64,000 bases of DNA, from assembly GCF_963169125.1 (NCBI RefSeq), contig NC_084795.1, positions 277,336,122 through 277,400,121 of the forward strand. Reading direction: 5' to 3'. A model generated the notes under the pieces. It was not told the DNA's origin, ran no database searches, and saw nothing but the letters and a program-made list of their open reading frames with translations. This document shows positions 1-13,104 of the stretch, in pieces. Both the position numbers and the translations under genes were made by a program. The stretch is from Humulus lupulus (Eukaryota; Streptophyta; Magnoliopsida; Rosales; Cannabaceae). Numbering within the stretch: the stretch's first letter is position 1; the number at the start of each line of letters is the position of its first letter.

Positions 1-660
1 GGCAATTGCTGAAGGTTGATTGGGAGATGGCTGGGTGCTTTAGCTGAATGTTGGGCCTGATTGGAGCTGGTTGGGCGGGCCCAGGAGATGGCTGGAGAGT
101 ACTTCGTGAGCCAAGGAGATGGGCCTTTGCAGCTGGCTGCTTCAGAAATGCCACATTCCTTTGTTATTTTTCACAAAAATGCCACTTTTTTTCATTATTT
201 TCCTTGTTTTTCAAGAGCATAAATTTCCTACAAAATAAATATAAAATAAATCATAATACAATATTTTCAACTATAAAATAAATCAATTTAATTATTTGAA
301 AATATTAATTATAACTTAATTTATATTTCACGTTTAAATTTAATAATACACCATTTTTTTACCACTAAACACAACAATAATTCAAATAATTAAACTACAA
401 TATATTACAACAAAATAACTATAAAAACACACAAAAATATATAAAATCAAAATAAGACTAATAAATTCAAAATTAATTAAAAACTTAATAAATCAATTAA
501 AAACTCAAGATTTAAGCAATAATTAGCACATAAAAAGTGGTAAAATAACTCTATTTTGTAGAGTTATCATGTTTAGTATTTTAAATCATAAATATTGGGC
601 AATATTTTAATTTACATATAATTTACTATTTTTATTTTAAAATTTTAATCTAAAATTGAA
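1..660. other. intergenic, no gene seen
   Basis: The first 150 bases are GC-moderate with several GAGATGGCTGG-like words. From about 160 the sequence is strongly AT-rich. I see no open frame with codon structure, no splice-consistent exons and no clear element ends. The short open frames here look like chance. Confidence 0.5.
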
Positions 661-663
661 TTT

Positions 664-840
664 TTAAAATTGGGTTCCCAGTGGGGATTCCCCGCCCCAA
701 TAGGGGATTCCCCACCCTGTCCCCAATGGGGAATAAGCAAAGATGGAGATTAAAATTATAAATGGGGACGGGGACGGGGGGAGCAATCCCCGCCAATTCT
801 TTGTCCCGTGTGCATCACTACCTACAATCCCTAGATGGAT
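664..840. repeat. G/C-run rich repeat fragment (GGGGATTCCCC type)
   Basis: A run of GGGGATTCCCC, GGGGACGGGGACGGGGGG and related self-complementary words stands out in AT-rich surroundings. On the minus strand it reads as repeated GGGGAATCCCC. This composition is typical of fragments of short non-autonomous DNA transposons, but I cannot identify terminal inverted repeats or a target-site duplication, so the element type is open. Confidence 0.35.
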
Positions 841-2534
841 AAACAACTTGGGAGTGACCCTCTTTGGTACACTACAATCCTAAGACAGATGGACAACATT
901 GGGTCCACCAATCCTAACTCTCCACAATCCCCAAATAAATAAGTGGTGTCAAGACTAGCATTTTCTTATTCTCCAATCCACCAAATTGTCTCAACACTTG
1001 GTCAATTTTTTGGCAAAAAACTTACCAAAGCAAAACCTAGAAAAAGCCCACAAACACTAAAGCCTATCAACACATTTAAGTTTTTCTTATCATTTATTCC
1101 ATATCAAAAAGCCAAAATATCAAAAACACTAAGAACATTCAAAATTTTCATGGAAACCCTACAAAACCCATTTCACAAATCTACCACAAAAAATCTTAAG
1201 ATTATAGAAAATATGCCAAAACAAGAACAAAAGCTCACCAAAATGCAGTGAAAATACAAAGAATCAAAGGAAGCTTACCTAGTTGTTGGAAGCCGATTCT
1301 TTGTTGAAAGAATAACATTGCTAGTCATGACCTCTTCTTCAGAATATAGATGGAGTTAGTAAAGCAAAAAGAAAAGGGTCCAAAGTCCTAAACAATTAAA
1401 AGACCACGTGTCCTTCTTAGAATGACTACAATACATATATGCGAGAGAAACTTGAAAATTAAAACGGTCACTCATGCACCACACCGCTCCAATACTATTT
1501 GTCCTGACCTAAGTACTACATTTGGTGAGCACTTAGCAAAACAAAAAGCTTTTAAATACATAAGTGGGGAAGTATTGGAGGAGTGAAATTAATACCACTA
1601 TCAACAAGCCCTCTACACGCATCACTAAAAAATATTGGCAGTGACATACGGTCACTACTTACTACCACATAAAAAAAAAATCAAAACTATGTTGACAGTG
1701 GTAACAGAGAAAATGACGAAGAAGAGAAAAAATTGAAGAAAATAAGAATAAATGATAATAAAAAACATAGTGAAAGTCTTTTTTTTTTTAAATAATGTAA
1801 ACAAAATTTTAAAAAAAAATTATAAATTTAATGATAAAAAAATATTACAAATAGATTAAAATTATAAAAATAACCTCAAAACATATTAAAACAAATAAAA
1901 TATGGTATAAATATTAAATACATAAATAATTTTATTTGTACACCATATTTTATTTTTTTATTTTATGAAAAAATTATGGGTTCCTTGCTTGTTTTCAATG
2001 AAATTATTATAAATACATGAATAAAAAAATCCAAAAAACAAATTTGAGACAATTTAGTGTAACAACACAGAATAATTTTATAAATTTTATAGGGAGAAAC
2101 TAAAGAGAAATTTAAATTAAATTATTTTTAAAATGATTGTCATCGTTTTCCTTTCATCATAAACGACATATGATCAAATTAAAATCTAAATGAAACGGAA
2201 GGTCACTTTTATTCAATAAAAACTAAAAAATACAATAAGTTGGGAAACTTAACGAGTGAGGATGCCATAAACAAAGTGCATTTCCAAACTCAACCAACTA
2301 TATATTGTTCATAATCTTGAACTCTCATGAAAAATGAGCACCATGAGGAACCATGATGGAATTAATGAAGCTACCATAAATTCCATTTTCACGAAACCCG
2401 CCAAAACCGAATGCTGTGGGAAAGAAGGAAGAAGATGGCGCCAGCAGTATGTGTACTTTTCTTCTACAGCATATCATTCAAAGTCTCAGGCATTCATTTA
2501 TGCCAATACATATAGGAAAGGATGTAGACTTTTG
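841..2534. other. intergenic, downstream of GART; no gene seen
   Basis: AT-rich sequence that includes the 3' flank of the GART gene. A lysine-rich open frame at 943-1251 (102 codons) has no recognisable domain and low-complexity composition, so I do not call it. The stretch from about 1620 (CACTAAAAAATATTGGCAGTG) loosely resembles a CACTA-type terminus, but no partner end is visible. Confidence 0.4.
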
Positions 2535-4898
2535 CTATCTGTATTCGTTTGGACTATCTTTGCTCTGTATGAGAGGGACGCCATCTTGCCGCCACACTAT
2601 CCGATCTTCGCACATTGCTTCTACCACCTCCACATATAGACGATGCTCCTACAGCCAAGTTAAAAATGCTAAACATAAGAGATAAGACAAACTAAACAAA
2701 ATTATAGGTTGTGAGATATTTTCATGTTGGAATCAGAAAAGAAAAAAAAAAACATGTAAATTAAGTTATTAGTTGGAGCTGATGTAAACTTTCATTACCT
2801 CCTGAAGAACCCTAGTTGCCACCTCCTCAGGAGTATCAGTGGGAAGCACAGGGACAACTCTTTGTGCAAGAATACGCCCTGTGTCATAGTGTTCGTCAAC
2901 GAAGTGTATTGTAGGACCTGAGAATCTAATTATAAGCGAAAATAGTGAGTATACCTCTTTGTAACACGAATTCGGTATGAGAAAATGGAAAAGATATGGA
3001 ATACCTTGCTCCAGAAGCAACAACCGCTTTGTGCACCTTCATGCCATAATAACCTTTGCCTCCAAAAGCTGGAAGAAGAGATGGATGGATATTGAGAATG
3101 GATTTGGGATAAGCTCGTATCAACTCTGTCGGTAAGAGTTTCAAATATCCTGCTAGGAGGACAAAGTCAACCTCAAATCCCCTGATTAGACAAAATACAG
3201 ATATTAATTAGTAATGACATAATAAGAACTTCTCACAAGAATACAATTCAGGCAACACTCCACTAACTATAAAGTGGTTATAAACAAACATCATAATCTA
3301 CTTCATGTACTTTTTATCTTTTTGATGAGAAACGTCGAGAATCTACTTCGTATACTTATTATTATGGAAATATAGCATAAATATTATGAAACAAAATGCA
3401 AAAGTTGTATTAATATCGACATATATAGGTTCTTATGATTATCATTAACATTGTTAAATGAAGTAGCTACTTAAAAATATTGTTTTCGAATCAATTGTGC
3501 TCGACATTATGCACAATAAACCAAACTGACACATTTTTTTATACCGCATAGTGCATACCACATAAATTTGACCTTAGTGTGAATAAATATTGACCATCCA
3601 CAGAAAATAATGTTAAATAGTAGATCATCCACTTATCAGTTCCTAGTTTCCATTGAAAGCAAAATATGGAAGAAGAAGAAGAAAATCATGTTTTACAAGT
3701 TCCCTGCTAAATTAATGAGCTTGAAGAAAAAAAGTGAAGATGAATATATTAAACGAAGGATCTAACCTTCATGGTATCCAACCAAAATTAAAACTCAATC
3801 AACAATGTGGAAGAGGATGCTAACCTAAGGGAGGCTACAAGATCAACCGGAGATAGCCCCTCAGATTCATCTTTAGTTTTGGGGAATAAAACAACGGGGA
3901 TACCCTTCTCTCTTGCAAACTCAGCACCTCCACATCCTGCAATGAAAGAGGGAATGCAAAATCAAGCAACCACTTAACAGGGAAAGAAAATGGATTTTTT
4001 TTTTTTGGTTCAAGAGTGTGAAACTAATAGTGAAGTTTTGATTTTCCCAAGTTGCATTCAGTTCTCATCACACTAACACAGATTATAACAGTGTCTCTCT
4101 TAGGTGATTATATATGATAGCATCTTTTAGAGTAGAAGCTTAGACCAAGAAATAGTAAATCAATGACTGATAGTTGCAACCGTCTAATTAGCCAATAAAA
4201 GAGTTGTTCATATTAAGAAAAGGAAAAATTAGAAGCAGCAAAAATGTGCATTGAAATCTTAAACAACAACTAAATTGGAAATGGGAAGCCTACCCTTGGT
4301 GGTATATTCAAACATAGCTTAATCTACACACTTTGATTTTTTCTAGAAGAATAAAACTACTATAGACAATTGAATGAGCATGAAATTGTTGGATAAAATT
4401 GAATCATTCTTATTCTTAATATGATATATATTCAAACATTATGTTTATAACGCTCATTCAAAATGAATATGAAATTATCAATGTAAAACTGGGTTCTAAA
4501 CAACGAGCAACTAGCAAAATAAATATCAATATTATAAAGAGAGTACCTCTCTTATTGGTGACCAGAACAACAATGTCACCGAGAATTGATCCCTGAAGAG
4601 ATGCCTCATGAATGGAACGAAAATTCGATCCTCCGCCAGATACAAAAACAGCTAGCTTTTTCCTTTTGGCACCACTACTCAAATCTTCACCGGAGGAACC
4701 ACCTTCTACTTCATTTCGACATGCTCTTATTTTTCGACTCCAAGGAGGGCTGACTCTGAAAGAGACCCACTTGTGCGATTGAGGAGGAAAAGAACATGTG
4801 GAAGGAATAGTAAGAGGAGACAAGGTAGCAGAGAATGGGATTTTGGCAATATGAATGGATGGGATTTTCGTATTGGAGCAAAACCCAGATAGCATCAT
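2535..4898 (-). CDS. PUR3: phosphoribosylglycinamide formyltransferase (GART), plastid-targeted, 5 exons
   Basis: Transfers a formyl group from 10-formyl-THF to GAR in step 3 of de novo purine synthesis, which is plastidial in plants. My exons on the minus strand are 4898-4547, 3936-3825, 3181-3005, 2925-2799 and 2648-2535. All are GT-AG and phases close to 293 residues. The N-terminal ~85 residues are Ser/Pro-rich with few acidics, as expected of a transit peptide. The PurN core follows: VFVSGGGSNF for phosphate binding, then LNIHPSLLPAF with catalytic Asn185 and His187, then EHYDTGRIL with Asp228. The tail is CEDRIVWRQDGVPLIQ. The start is the first ATG of a tandem ATGATG at 4898; the upstream in-frame TTG at 4913 is not used as a start. 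Family length fits and no break is seen. The name follows the Arabidopsis enzyme. Confidence 0.93.
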
Positions 4899-4949
4899 AC
4901 TAGTAGCTCCCAATGAAAGAAGAAAAAACTAAGCTAAGAGAACTTTACT

Positions 4950-5046
4950 GTGTGGTTTGGCCGGTTTGAACACCTTTCTAATACACCTGATAGCTAAAGC
5001 ACACAGCACAGTGTGAATTGGTTACACCAAACCGGCCAAACCACAC
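4950..5046. repeat. 19-bp perfect inverted repeat just upstream of GART
   Basis: GTGTGGTTTGGCCGGTTTG at 4950-4968 is exactly complementary to 5028-5046, with a 59-bp spacer. It begins 52 bp upstream of the GART start codon, so it lies in the leader or core promoter. It could form a hairpin, or be the ends of a tiny MITE. No target-site duplication was found. Confidence 0.7.
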
Positions 5047-5399
5047 CACGATTTGAGAGTGTCAAAAATTATGTTCAAAGAAAGTTGAAATTATACAAAA
5101 TAACATCTCTAAATATCATAAAACGACCAAATGAACTCCATCACTCTCTGTCTTTCGTCATACACAGCTGCTTGATACAAGTCTTGAATGAGTTCAAAAC
5201 AACATTACAAGTCGAAATAAATTAAAAAAAAAAAAAACAACAAAATCACAAGTCCTCAGTGAAAAATGTATACAACATTAGACCTGCACATTGCACACAA
5301 AATATGTTAAAAAAAAAATTCAAATAAGTCGAACCAAGAACCATAACATACAAGTAATAATAAAAAAAATGCTACTGTACCGTAACTGGTAGGAAGAAT

Positions 5400-5612
5400 A
5401 AGTGTAGACGCCGGAGTGAGGAGTAGCCTGTATTGAGGGAGACGGAGAGAGAGGGTGGCGGGGGGAGAGAGAGAGACGGCGAGAGAGTGGCGGGCAGGTA
5501 GGGAGGGAGACGGCGAGAGAGAGTGACTGTGTATGAGAGATGAGAGATAGAGAAAGGGAATAAACATGAGTGGGCTTTGGATTTGGATTGGGCTTAGGTT
5601 TGGGCTGCTAAA
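5400..5612 (-). promoter_or_regulatory. candidate GART promoter and CT-rich leader
   Basis: Read on the minus strand, 5612-5568 contains three AGCCCA/AGCCCAA words (site II-type TGGGCY elements, common in plant housekeeping promoters). They are followed by a CT-microsatellite leader (GAGAGA on plus, 5440-5530). A possible donor GGTACAG lies near 5386, which would make this a spliced 5' leader of GART, about 500-700 bp upstream of its ATG. This is inferred from composition and position only. The proline/serine-rich open frame across the CT repeat is an artefact of the repeat. Confidence 0.35.
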
Positions 5613-6300
5613 ACATGTTATTCTATTTTAGTGTTTGGATTTTTTGTTTTATAACCACGTAAATTCCCTTTTTTCACACTTTTTTTTATTTTATAATTAT
5701 ATACCTAGAATCTAAATTATTTACAAAAATATCTTCAACCAAATTATTTACACAAATATTAGTATCATGTTAGCATAACATATCGGATTTTGAAAAAAAT
5801 TAAGAAATCTTACTTCCTAATATTTTTTGTTTTGTAAAAAATTATATTTTAGTTGATTACAATACCAATTGATCACATCTTAATATATCAATTAATTATT
5901 TATAACATTTGTAGCATAAATAACTGATATTTTCAATTTTATACACTTATATAGAAAGTCTTTTTTTCGACAGAGTAGAATTTTTCCAAACTAGTTCTAT
6001 TTTCTAGTTCATCAAGATTTACTTTACTCGTAGCTACCAAATTACCTACCATTCAAAATTATTCTAACAAAAGTCCACTTCACCCGTCAAAAGGTTCTAT
6101 TGTATCTGAATATGGTATTATGAAAACGGAACTGCCTCCTCTTCTCTCTGAAAGTGGTATCAAATTCAAATAAAGGGTTCGGGTGATCGATTGGTATTTG
6201 AAAACAATTTTATGATTTCAAAAACACAATCACACACATTTTCACAGACTAAATTCACATCCGAATCTGATTTCAAAACGGACATTCCACGTTTCTTATA
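5613..6300. other. intergenic between GART and CCZ1
   Basis: AT-rich spacer between the divergently transcribed GART (minus) and CCZ1 (plus). The last 200 bases probably hold the CCZ1 promoter, but I see no clear TATA box. No coding frame. Confidence 0.4.
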
Positions 6301-6368
6301 ATCCCCTGAGTACACCCAACCCAACCCAGCGCCGTCGCCGCTCCTCCACCCACTTCTCCGCTGCTCCG

Positions 6369-6669
6369 GTAAATATCAATGCTTTCTCATCTCTAAGCTT
6401 GGCTTTTAGTAGTTTATTTCAATTCAAAGGACTTGTTCTGTGCTTTCTCAGTATACAAACCACTTATTCTCGTATTCCTTTTTTCTGATATTGTTTTGTC
6501 AATTCGAATGCTTATTGTGTTTTCAATTTTTCATGTTCTTCTCTGATTCACTAGTAAGTCATTTTCCTATCTCAGTATCTTAGTTACTTTCACCATAAAA
6601 ATTAGGGGAATTAGCTCTTTTAGGGTTTTCAATTCACATTTCCTGATCAGTATCAGTTTTTTAATTTAG
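6369..6669 (+). other. putative 5' leader intron of CCZ1
   Basis: A C-rich, untranslated stretch (6315-6368) ends at a donor (CTGCTCCG then GTAAAT at 6369). A T-rich tract with acceptor TTTAG at 6669 ends 22 bp before the CCZ1 ATG. This is a common plant arrangement (leader intron). It is inferred from splice-site words only. Confidence 0.5.
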
Positions 6670-6674
6670 GGTTT

Positions 6675-6755
6675 ATGAATTGGAGGGAAGTATGGGGTTG
6701 TCATCTACTGCTACTACTACTGCCGAAGGGGTACAGTTTTGCATATTTGATTTGA
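6675..6755 (+). other. upstream ATG / short overlapping frame over CCZ1 start
   Basis: An ATG at 6675 opens a 26-codon frame that overlaps the CCZ1 ATG (6692) in another frame and stops at 6755. It could reduce CCZ1 translation if the mRNA starts upstream, as the leader-intron model implies. There is no evidence that the peptide matters. Confidence 0.4.
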
Positions 6756-9700
6756 GGAGAGGACAGCAAGAGGGGCAGGAGCTGGACAAGATATTGTTCT
6801 TCTATCCACCTGATTTGCCCTTTTCTACCCAGCTCTCTGTGATTGGTCTCAGTGAAGGACTCATCACCTTTACCAGGTTAGCAGTCATGTGAATCATTGA
6901 CTTTAAAATCATGTGGGAAGTATGGCAACTGAATGAAACTTACAATTTATATTATATTTCTCCATTCAAGTATTGTGTTCAGGTTGTTTCTTTGTAAAAG
7001 TAATAAAGCTTATTGGTTTGATAATTCCCTCTTAATGATATACTTTGACTCTTTAATTGGTGGTTTAAGAGCAACATTACTATTATGCAGAATCTTCTCT
7101 CCAGAGGCTGCTTGTGAAGACATAGAAGCAGAGAGGCACTCCCATGTATTTTTTGAGGCTGAGCCTGACATTTGGATGGTTATGGTGTGTTATATCTTTC
7201 CTGCTAGTGATTTCCATACGCGAATCAAGTTATTTGACGTAAATAATTACTGTAAATTAAGCTTAGTAGTGTAAGTATATTTGTAGAAACCGAGACCGAT
7301 ATTGTTCGACTATTCTCTCACTACATGAAATTAGACTTGTTCATTGTTTGACTAATATGATGTGTGTACATAAGAAGCGCAATAATAGTCATTACTGTGT
7401 TCATTTCCATGGACAAATCTGCAGCATTGGAAATTTTGACAAGAAAAATAGTAAAAGGAAAGAATAGTTTGACAGATTCTTATTTGATTGCTTTATATTG
7501 TCAATTTAAACTTAAAATAGGATTTTGTATGAAGTGCTAAGTAAGCTGCTTAACAATGAGATTTTTCTAAGAAGTTCTAATTACTTAGTCAATGTACATT
7601 GTGGTAGGTGGTGGAGAAAAGCAAAGAATCTGAAGCTATTTGGAGGACTAATGCATTAAGAAAAGTTCTTGTGGAAGTCCATTCTCTTTTTGTGATGTTT
7701 CATGGATCTATAAGAGCATTGCTTGATAAGGAGCCTGGTGGAGAACTAGCTCGATCTCATTTGTACCCCTTTATCAAGGATTATCTCAGTGGTAAGTCAC
7801 CTTGATATGATTTTTTAACTGAATCAATGAAGTCCAGTTTTAGTTTGTGCTTCGTTCAAAATGTTTCATTGTAAAGTCACTAATTGCCAGCATATGAAAA
7901 GCGGTCTCCATTGGATGGGTGCTGCTGGGGTAATTCTGAAGTTGCAGTATCAATTGCTCTCAATTGGATTTTTGCTACCTAAGTAATGCTGAAGTTGCTG
8001 TATTCATTCCTGATACATAGTTTTCCTCTATGAGGCAGATTTTCTTGGGGGGAAGAAACTACAATTACCATCTTTCCGTGACTGTTTGAAAGAGCGCAGG
8101 ACTGTACAAATGTTAACTGTGAGCCGGGAGGCTGCAATTGAAGTTCAGGTTGTTTAGTAAAATATATTCGCTTATCATATGTTTGTGAAATGTGGAATGG
8201 GGATGCCTGAACTTCCGTTCTTCATCTCTGCTTGGAATTATTCATGGTGCCAGATTTTCGTTGCTATAGTTATGTCATTGTATTTCTCTGCTTAATCTGC
8301 AATATATTACAAATAGTTTATTACTCTGGCTATTTTAATAATGTCAAAAAGTCTTCATTTTTCACCTAAGACTCTTTCTGTTGTCAGTATAATTGCTGGC
8401 GAATTTTGTATACCCTGTCAAGAAACAACTTTGCTGAATAATTTTTTTTTCTGAGTATAAATTAAAATCATTAATTAATAATATATGGCACAATCTTGTT
8501 TGCTTTGTATTGTTTTATATTCTCCTTTTTCCCTATGTGAGAATGCTTGTTAAAGTTATTATTTCATGAATTAAGAATTTGGATTGTCTGACATTAGTTA
8601 ATTACATATCCATACCAAAATTTGAAAAAAAAAACTCTCTGTATGTTCATTATTGTTATTCCGCTCATCAGTTTTTGGAAATCATGGTTTTTTCATTATG
8701 TACTTCTCCTTGCTAGTTTCTTAAAAAGTCATTCTTCATGTACGCATATTTTTGTCTTTCACAAATACATATATGTTTGTATAAAATAAGTACATATACA
8801 TCTTTGGTAATCATATCTTCGTTGTTATATTACCTTTTTTTTTTCCCATCTATTATCCTTTGTTTTCAGATACGTGGTGAATGACTATTTTCACCTTGAT
8901 GACTTATAAAGTATTTAACATAATCAGACCATCAAGAATTCTACTTTCCCTTGACTCTATGCTCTTACTTAATCTTGTCAGATACCTTGGTTAATATTTT
9001 AAGTTTACATGCATATCAAACTAAGTCTGTCAGTATGTTATTCTCTAAAACAAAAAATCCTCTTGTTAATAGCTATCCTCATATTTCCTTATATTCAAAT
9101 TGAATATCTAATACTCATGTTTAAAAAAACTACCCATCATAGAGTGCTACCATAATATTTTATATCCTATTTTGCTTGTAAACATCTCTTTCCCCTTTTT
9201 TGGACCTTATTGTATTAAAGAATTTATATCCAAGTCGTAAAATGAAATCGCCAACTTAACTGTGGCTTTCTTAGCCAATTTTTACTTTTTGGAACACACT
9301 GCTTTTCCCTACAAGTGATTTCTTTTGTTCCTTTTTTTGTCTAATGCTATACCACTCTCGTGTTGAATTTTTTACATTCTCATTTAATGATCTTGAAAGT
9401 AATTTATTGTAATTCTTCTAATCAGTATTCTAATATATTCATTTATTTTGCAGTCACTCGTCAAGGTAATTGAATCTAGCATTGGGAGCACACTATGCCA
9501 CTCGTTGATTTTCTTTCAGGATCTGCTGGTGTCCACGTCCCTTTCTTCTGTATGGTTCAATTTTCTATACCTATATGATTATTTTTCTTTTATATATTAT
9601 ATCATTTTCTATTGCATATTAGTCAGAAATTTAAGGAGATGTTATTGAACTGAACTTGCTTGGGTCATGACCTTCAATAATACCGAGTGTTACTTCTGTT

Positions 9701-12591
9701 TTTCCTCCACAGGAAGATACAATAAACTTATTTACGTATGCTGTTTTAAGGTTGACCCCACGTGCTTTATCCTCTGGAGTAAGTTCATGGTCCTATTTAG
9801 GGAAGGGAACTTCACCTCACCTGTCCAGTGCATTTATGATGGCCCACTCTGGTCCTTTTCCGGAACAAGTTTATGTATCTCGTTACACCACTCCAGCTCC
9901 GGCAGGAGATAATGGTCATAGGGTTATACGTCCCTTACGTCATGACAAGTGGTCAAAAGGGAAGGACGGTTTTCTTGTTACTGATATTTGGGGCATGGAG
10001 GCTGGCAGTTCAGTTCCTGCTACTCCAACAGTATTGCTTCGTCAGACAGGGGAGAAAATGTATTTATGTTCGCATCAGCATAAAAACCTTACCGTTATTT
10101 TTCTTGTTCCCATGTCTTCCATCTCAAATGGGGAGCAAGGTATTTCTGCGATGAAGCAGCAACTTCTTGAAAATGTTAGTTCTCTATGTTTATCCGGGAA
10201 TATAATGTTGTGGTTTGAATTGCTTATTATACTATTTTTCTTTATCCATGGAGTTCTATTGTACAAATTTTGCTACTTCTCCAATGATGCCATTTCTTCC
10301 TCTTGCAAAGTAGATAGAGATCAGCGAAGTCTTGCCTATCCCTACAATGCAATGTTGAAATTGAGAAATTTAACTGTTTTGTGTCCTCTCCATTTTGGAT
10401 GATGGGATCCATATAAATGACACTAATCGGAGGTGGGAAAATTGTAGAGTTATGCTTATGGAAGCTTTTGAAAACAATTCCAACACAGTGAAAGGTTTAG
10501 AATCCGTTTAGAGTGTAGCCATTAACTACTAATTGGACTTTTAATTCATACTGGGACATGAAACTAGAAAAGGTAATGCTTTTTTTATAATGACTGAGTT
10601 GGAGCAAACAGGTCTTTGACACCCATCTTGAGTATTTAGCTTGCTGCATCTGCTCTATACACACTCCCATAAGTATATTGTGCAACTTAAATGAAGCATA
10701 ATTTTATTGATGATTCACAGTGCATCTCCCTGCTGCTCAGTTTATGCTAACTTCTTAAATAGTTATTTTTTTGTTAGAATAGAAGTATTCAGATGTTACC
10801 TTTCTGCTGGGTGCTGATTGAATTCCAATTTATAGCCGTTCTTATGTTCTGATTCCTATATTTCATTCTTCTTGAGAAAGTCTGCTAGTTACTTTCGAGT
10901 TTTAAAGTATGTTTAGCTGATTTTATTATGTATTTACCAGGCTTCCGTAAAGATAGTAAAAGTTGAAGAAAAACTATCAAAAGGTTGGGGTGGTGAGAAT
11001 GCATATCATGTTGGTGGTTACCGTTATTTATTGGTGGATGGTGATAGAAATGTATCAAGGGCTTCCCCTCCAGGAAAAGTTGCCACTCTAACAAAGGTAA
11101 AGCGTCCTATAGCACATATAAGTGATATATATAAAAATATATATTGTAATCAAACCTTCGTTGTTTAAATGTATTCAACATCATTGTTTTCCCAAATTTA
11201 ATTCAATAAAGTTTTCTAGCTTTAGGTTGTAATGACTGCATTTGTTGTGGTTATGAGGCAAATAGATCAAATTGAAGACTTTCAGCATTTGAAAACCTCA
11301 TTTCCAGCAGCTATCTATAAGCTGGAAGTGGGATATGAGTCAATGACATATTTGGTTTGTAGTTTGTTGGTGGGCACATTTGGTTTATCTTTTGTGATGA
11401 TCTACTTAATGCCTCTTCCTTAGTTTAATTTCCTTGACTGCATTTGGCATTGAAAGAAGTCTTTCTGCATACCTTAAGTAGGGGCATGGGGTAGAGGATA
11501 GTATATATTGATGATGTATCTTTTATCTTTCATTTTTTTATCTGGTTTGTGACCTATTTTATTTAATGGGGGATATTATTAGATTGCCAAACCTTGAGTT
11601 CATGCTTGCATCGTATTATGTACTGTGCCAAAATGGCTGAAGATAAATTTAGGTGGGGAGAGATATGGAAGGCACCATTTCTATATGATTCTGTCAAATG
11701 TCTAAGTTTTTACATGTGCTGTATTTCATTCAGTTAAGAGTAATTATCTTTGCTTTGGGCGGTTTGAAAAGATAAGCAAATGAGAAGATATTAATCAAAT
11801 TACTCAAGGACCTTCATGTCTGTAATGCTTCAAATAGTTTTTGAAGAGAACACCCAAGTACGTAATAATTGAATACACTTCTGGGTCTTGTTTTTGGTAG
11901 TTATTTTCTAATTTTATGTACTATAGTGGAATGTTTTGGAGGGTTTATCAGCTAGCCTAGAATGAATCATTTACTTGTCTAATTCTTAAACTTAATTGCA
12001 TTCAGTTGGTCCTTTTAGCTTTGCATGGGAAATCAAGTTTGAGTTTTAATTCCTGCTACTAGTTGACAAAAACAAAAATCGTGCAATCCCGTTGATGGGT
12101 TTTGTTGCTTCGCCCCCTGGTCTTGCTCAAAGTTCTCTTATTGCAGGAATCTTTAGTGGCTTTGAATAGGCTTAGAGAAGAGGTTGATTTGGAAAAATCA
12201 AGATCACAATGGGAAAACGCTGGTCATGAAAAAGAATTGGAAGTTAGCATCAGAGCAAAAAACAATGCTTGGGTTATTGCCAGGGTTACAAGAGGGAAGG
12301 AGCTATATATGGTACTAGAGAAAGCTAATGAAACACTTCTTTATGCCTCTGATGCTGTTGAGAAGTTCAGCAGCAGGTACATTCTTTTCTCTCTTTTATT
12401 TTTAAAGAATAAATAAAAAATCCCAACCCAGTGAAATAGCTTCATTTCATGCACTTTCAATATTGAAAACATCAACATTCTTATTTGAATATCAGGTTTG
12501 TATTTTTTTAGATTCTCTGACAAATTAGAAGCTTATTATATTTTCTTTTGAACTATGCAGATATTGCAGTGGAGTTTTTTCGTTGGATTAG
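6692..12591 (+). CDS. CCZ1: vacuolar fusion protein CCZ1, 9 exons
   Basis: CCZ1 pairs with MON1 as the RAB7 GEF on late endosomes and is needed for vacuolar trafficking. My exons are 6692-6876, 7091-7184, 7608-7791, 8039-8148, 9454-9549, 9713-10174, 10941-11096, 12147-12376 and 12561-12591. All introns are GT-AG and phases close exactly to 515 residues, the usual plant length. The N-terminal longin-type region reads CIFDLRRGQQEGQELDKILF. The middle has GKDGFLVTDIWGME. The C-terminal part has ARVTRGKELYMVLEKANETL and ends RYCSGVFSLD. I chose ATG 6692 because it directly precedes the conserved N-terminus; TTG 6680 is in frame but not an ATG. No disabling change is seen, so the gene looks intact. 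Confidence 0.95.
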
Positions 12592-12784
12592 GAGCACATT
12601 CTTTTGTGCCCACATTCGTTAAGAGTTTTTCTTTCTTCATTTTTTCTTTTGTTGATATGAATTTATAATTATTTTGACACTGTTTAATTAAAAAAAAGAG
12701 AACAAAACAATAGATTTGGTGTATAAATTTACCAATGATATTAGTTTGTTCAGTTTCGTTAGTTGGACATCCCATTCGTTTTTT

Positions 12785-13095
12785 CTGTACTCTTAAAAAA
12801 ATTGCAAAATAATGTACAAAGTATTGATCTTACAAGAACTGAATAATGACATTTAAGTCGTACTAAAAGAGTTCTATTCTACCACTTCAAATTATGTGTT
12901 GACTTATATAACCAAAATGTAATGAATTTACCAACAAAATGAATTACAGAATTTTAAGTTCCTTTTGGACTCTTTTTGCATACTTATGAAAAAAAATAAA
13001 AATTGCCAATTCACTTTAAACTTCACAGTAGGTAATTAATCGATTTGGAAGTGCATTGCATTAAACAGGTTTTCATTGAAAAATAAAAAAATGAA
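12785..13095 (+). repeat. duplicated block, left part (matches UCH2 intron 2)
   Basis: About 310 bp downstream of CCZ1 aligns, with scattered indels, to 26041-26355. Shared landmarks include TTACAAGAACTGAA, AATGAATTACAGAATTTTAA and CACAGTAGGTAATTAAT, and both end near AACAGGTTTTCATTG. The matching right part lies 5.2 kb away at 18362-18480, because transposon sequence separates the two. Confidence 0.85.
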
Positions 13096-13104
13096 AATAA
13101 CATG

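Noticed and set aside
943..1251. 102-codon Lys-rich open frame
   Set aside because: Low complexity, no recognised motif, no splice or promoter context; likely chance in AT-rich DNA.
4899..4913. TTG at 4913 as GART start
   Set aside because: It is in frame but not an ATG; the tandem ATGATG at 4898 is the plausible start.
5307..5567. Ser/Leu/Pro-rich open frame on the minus strand
   Set aside because: It is the CT/GA microsatellite read through in frame; better explained as a CT-rich leader.
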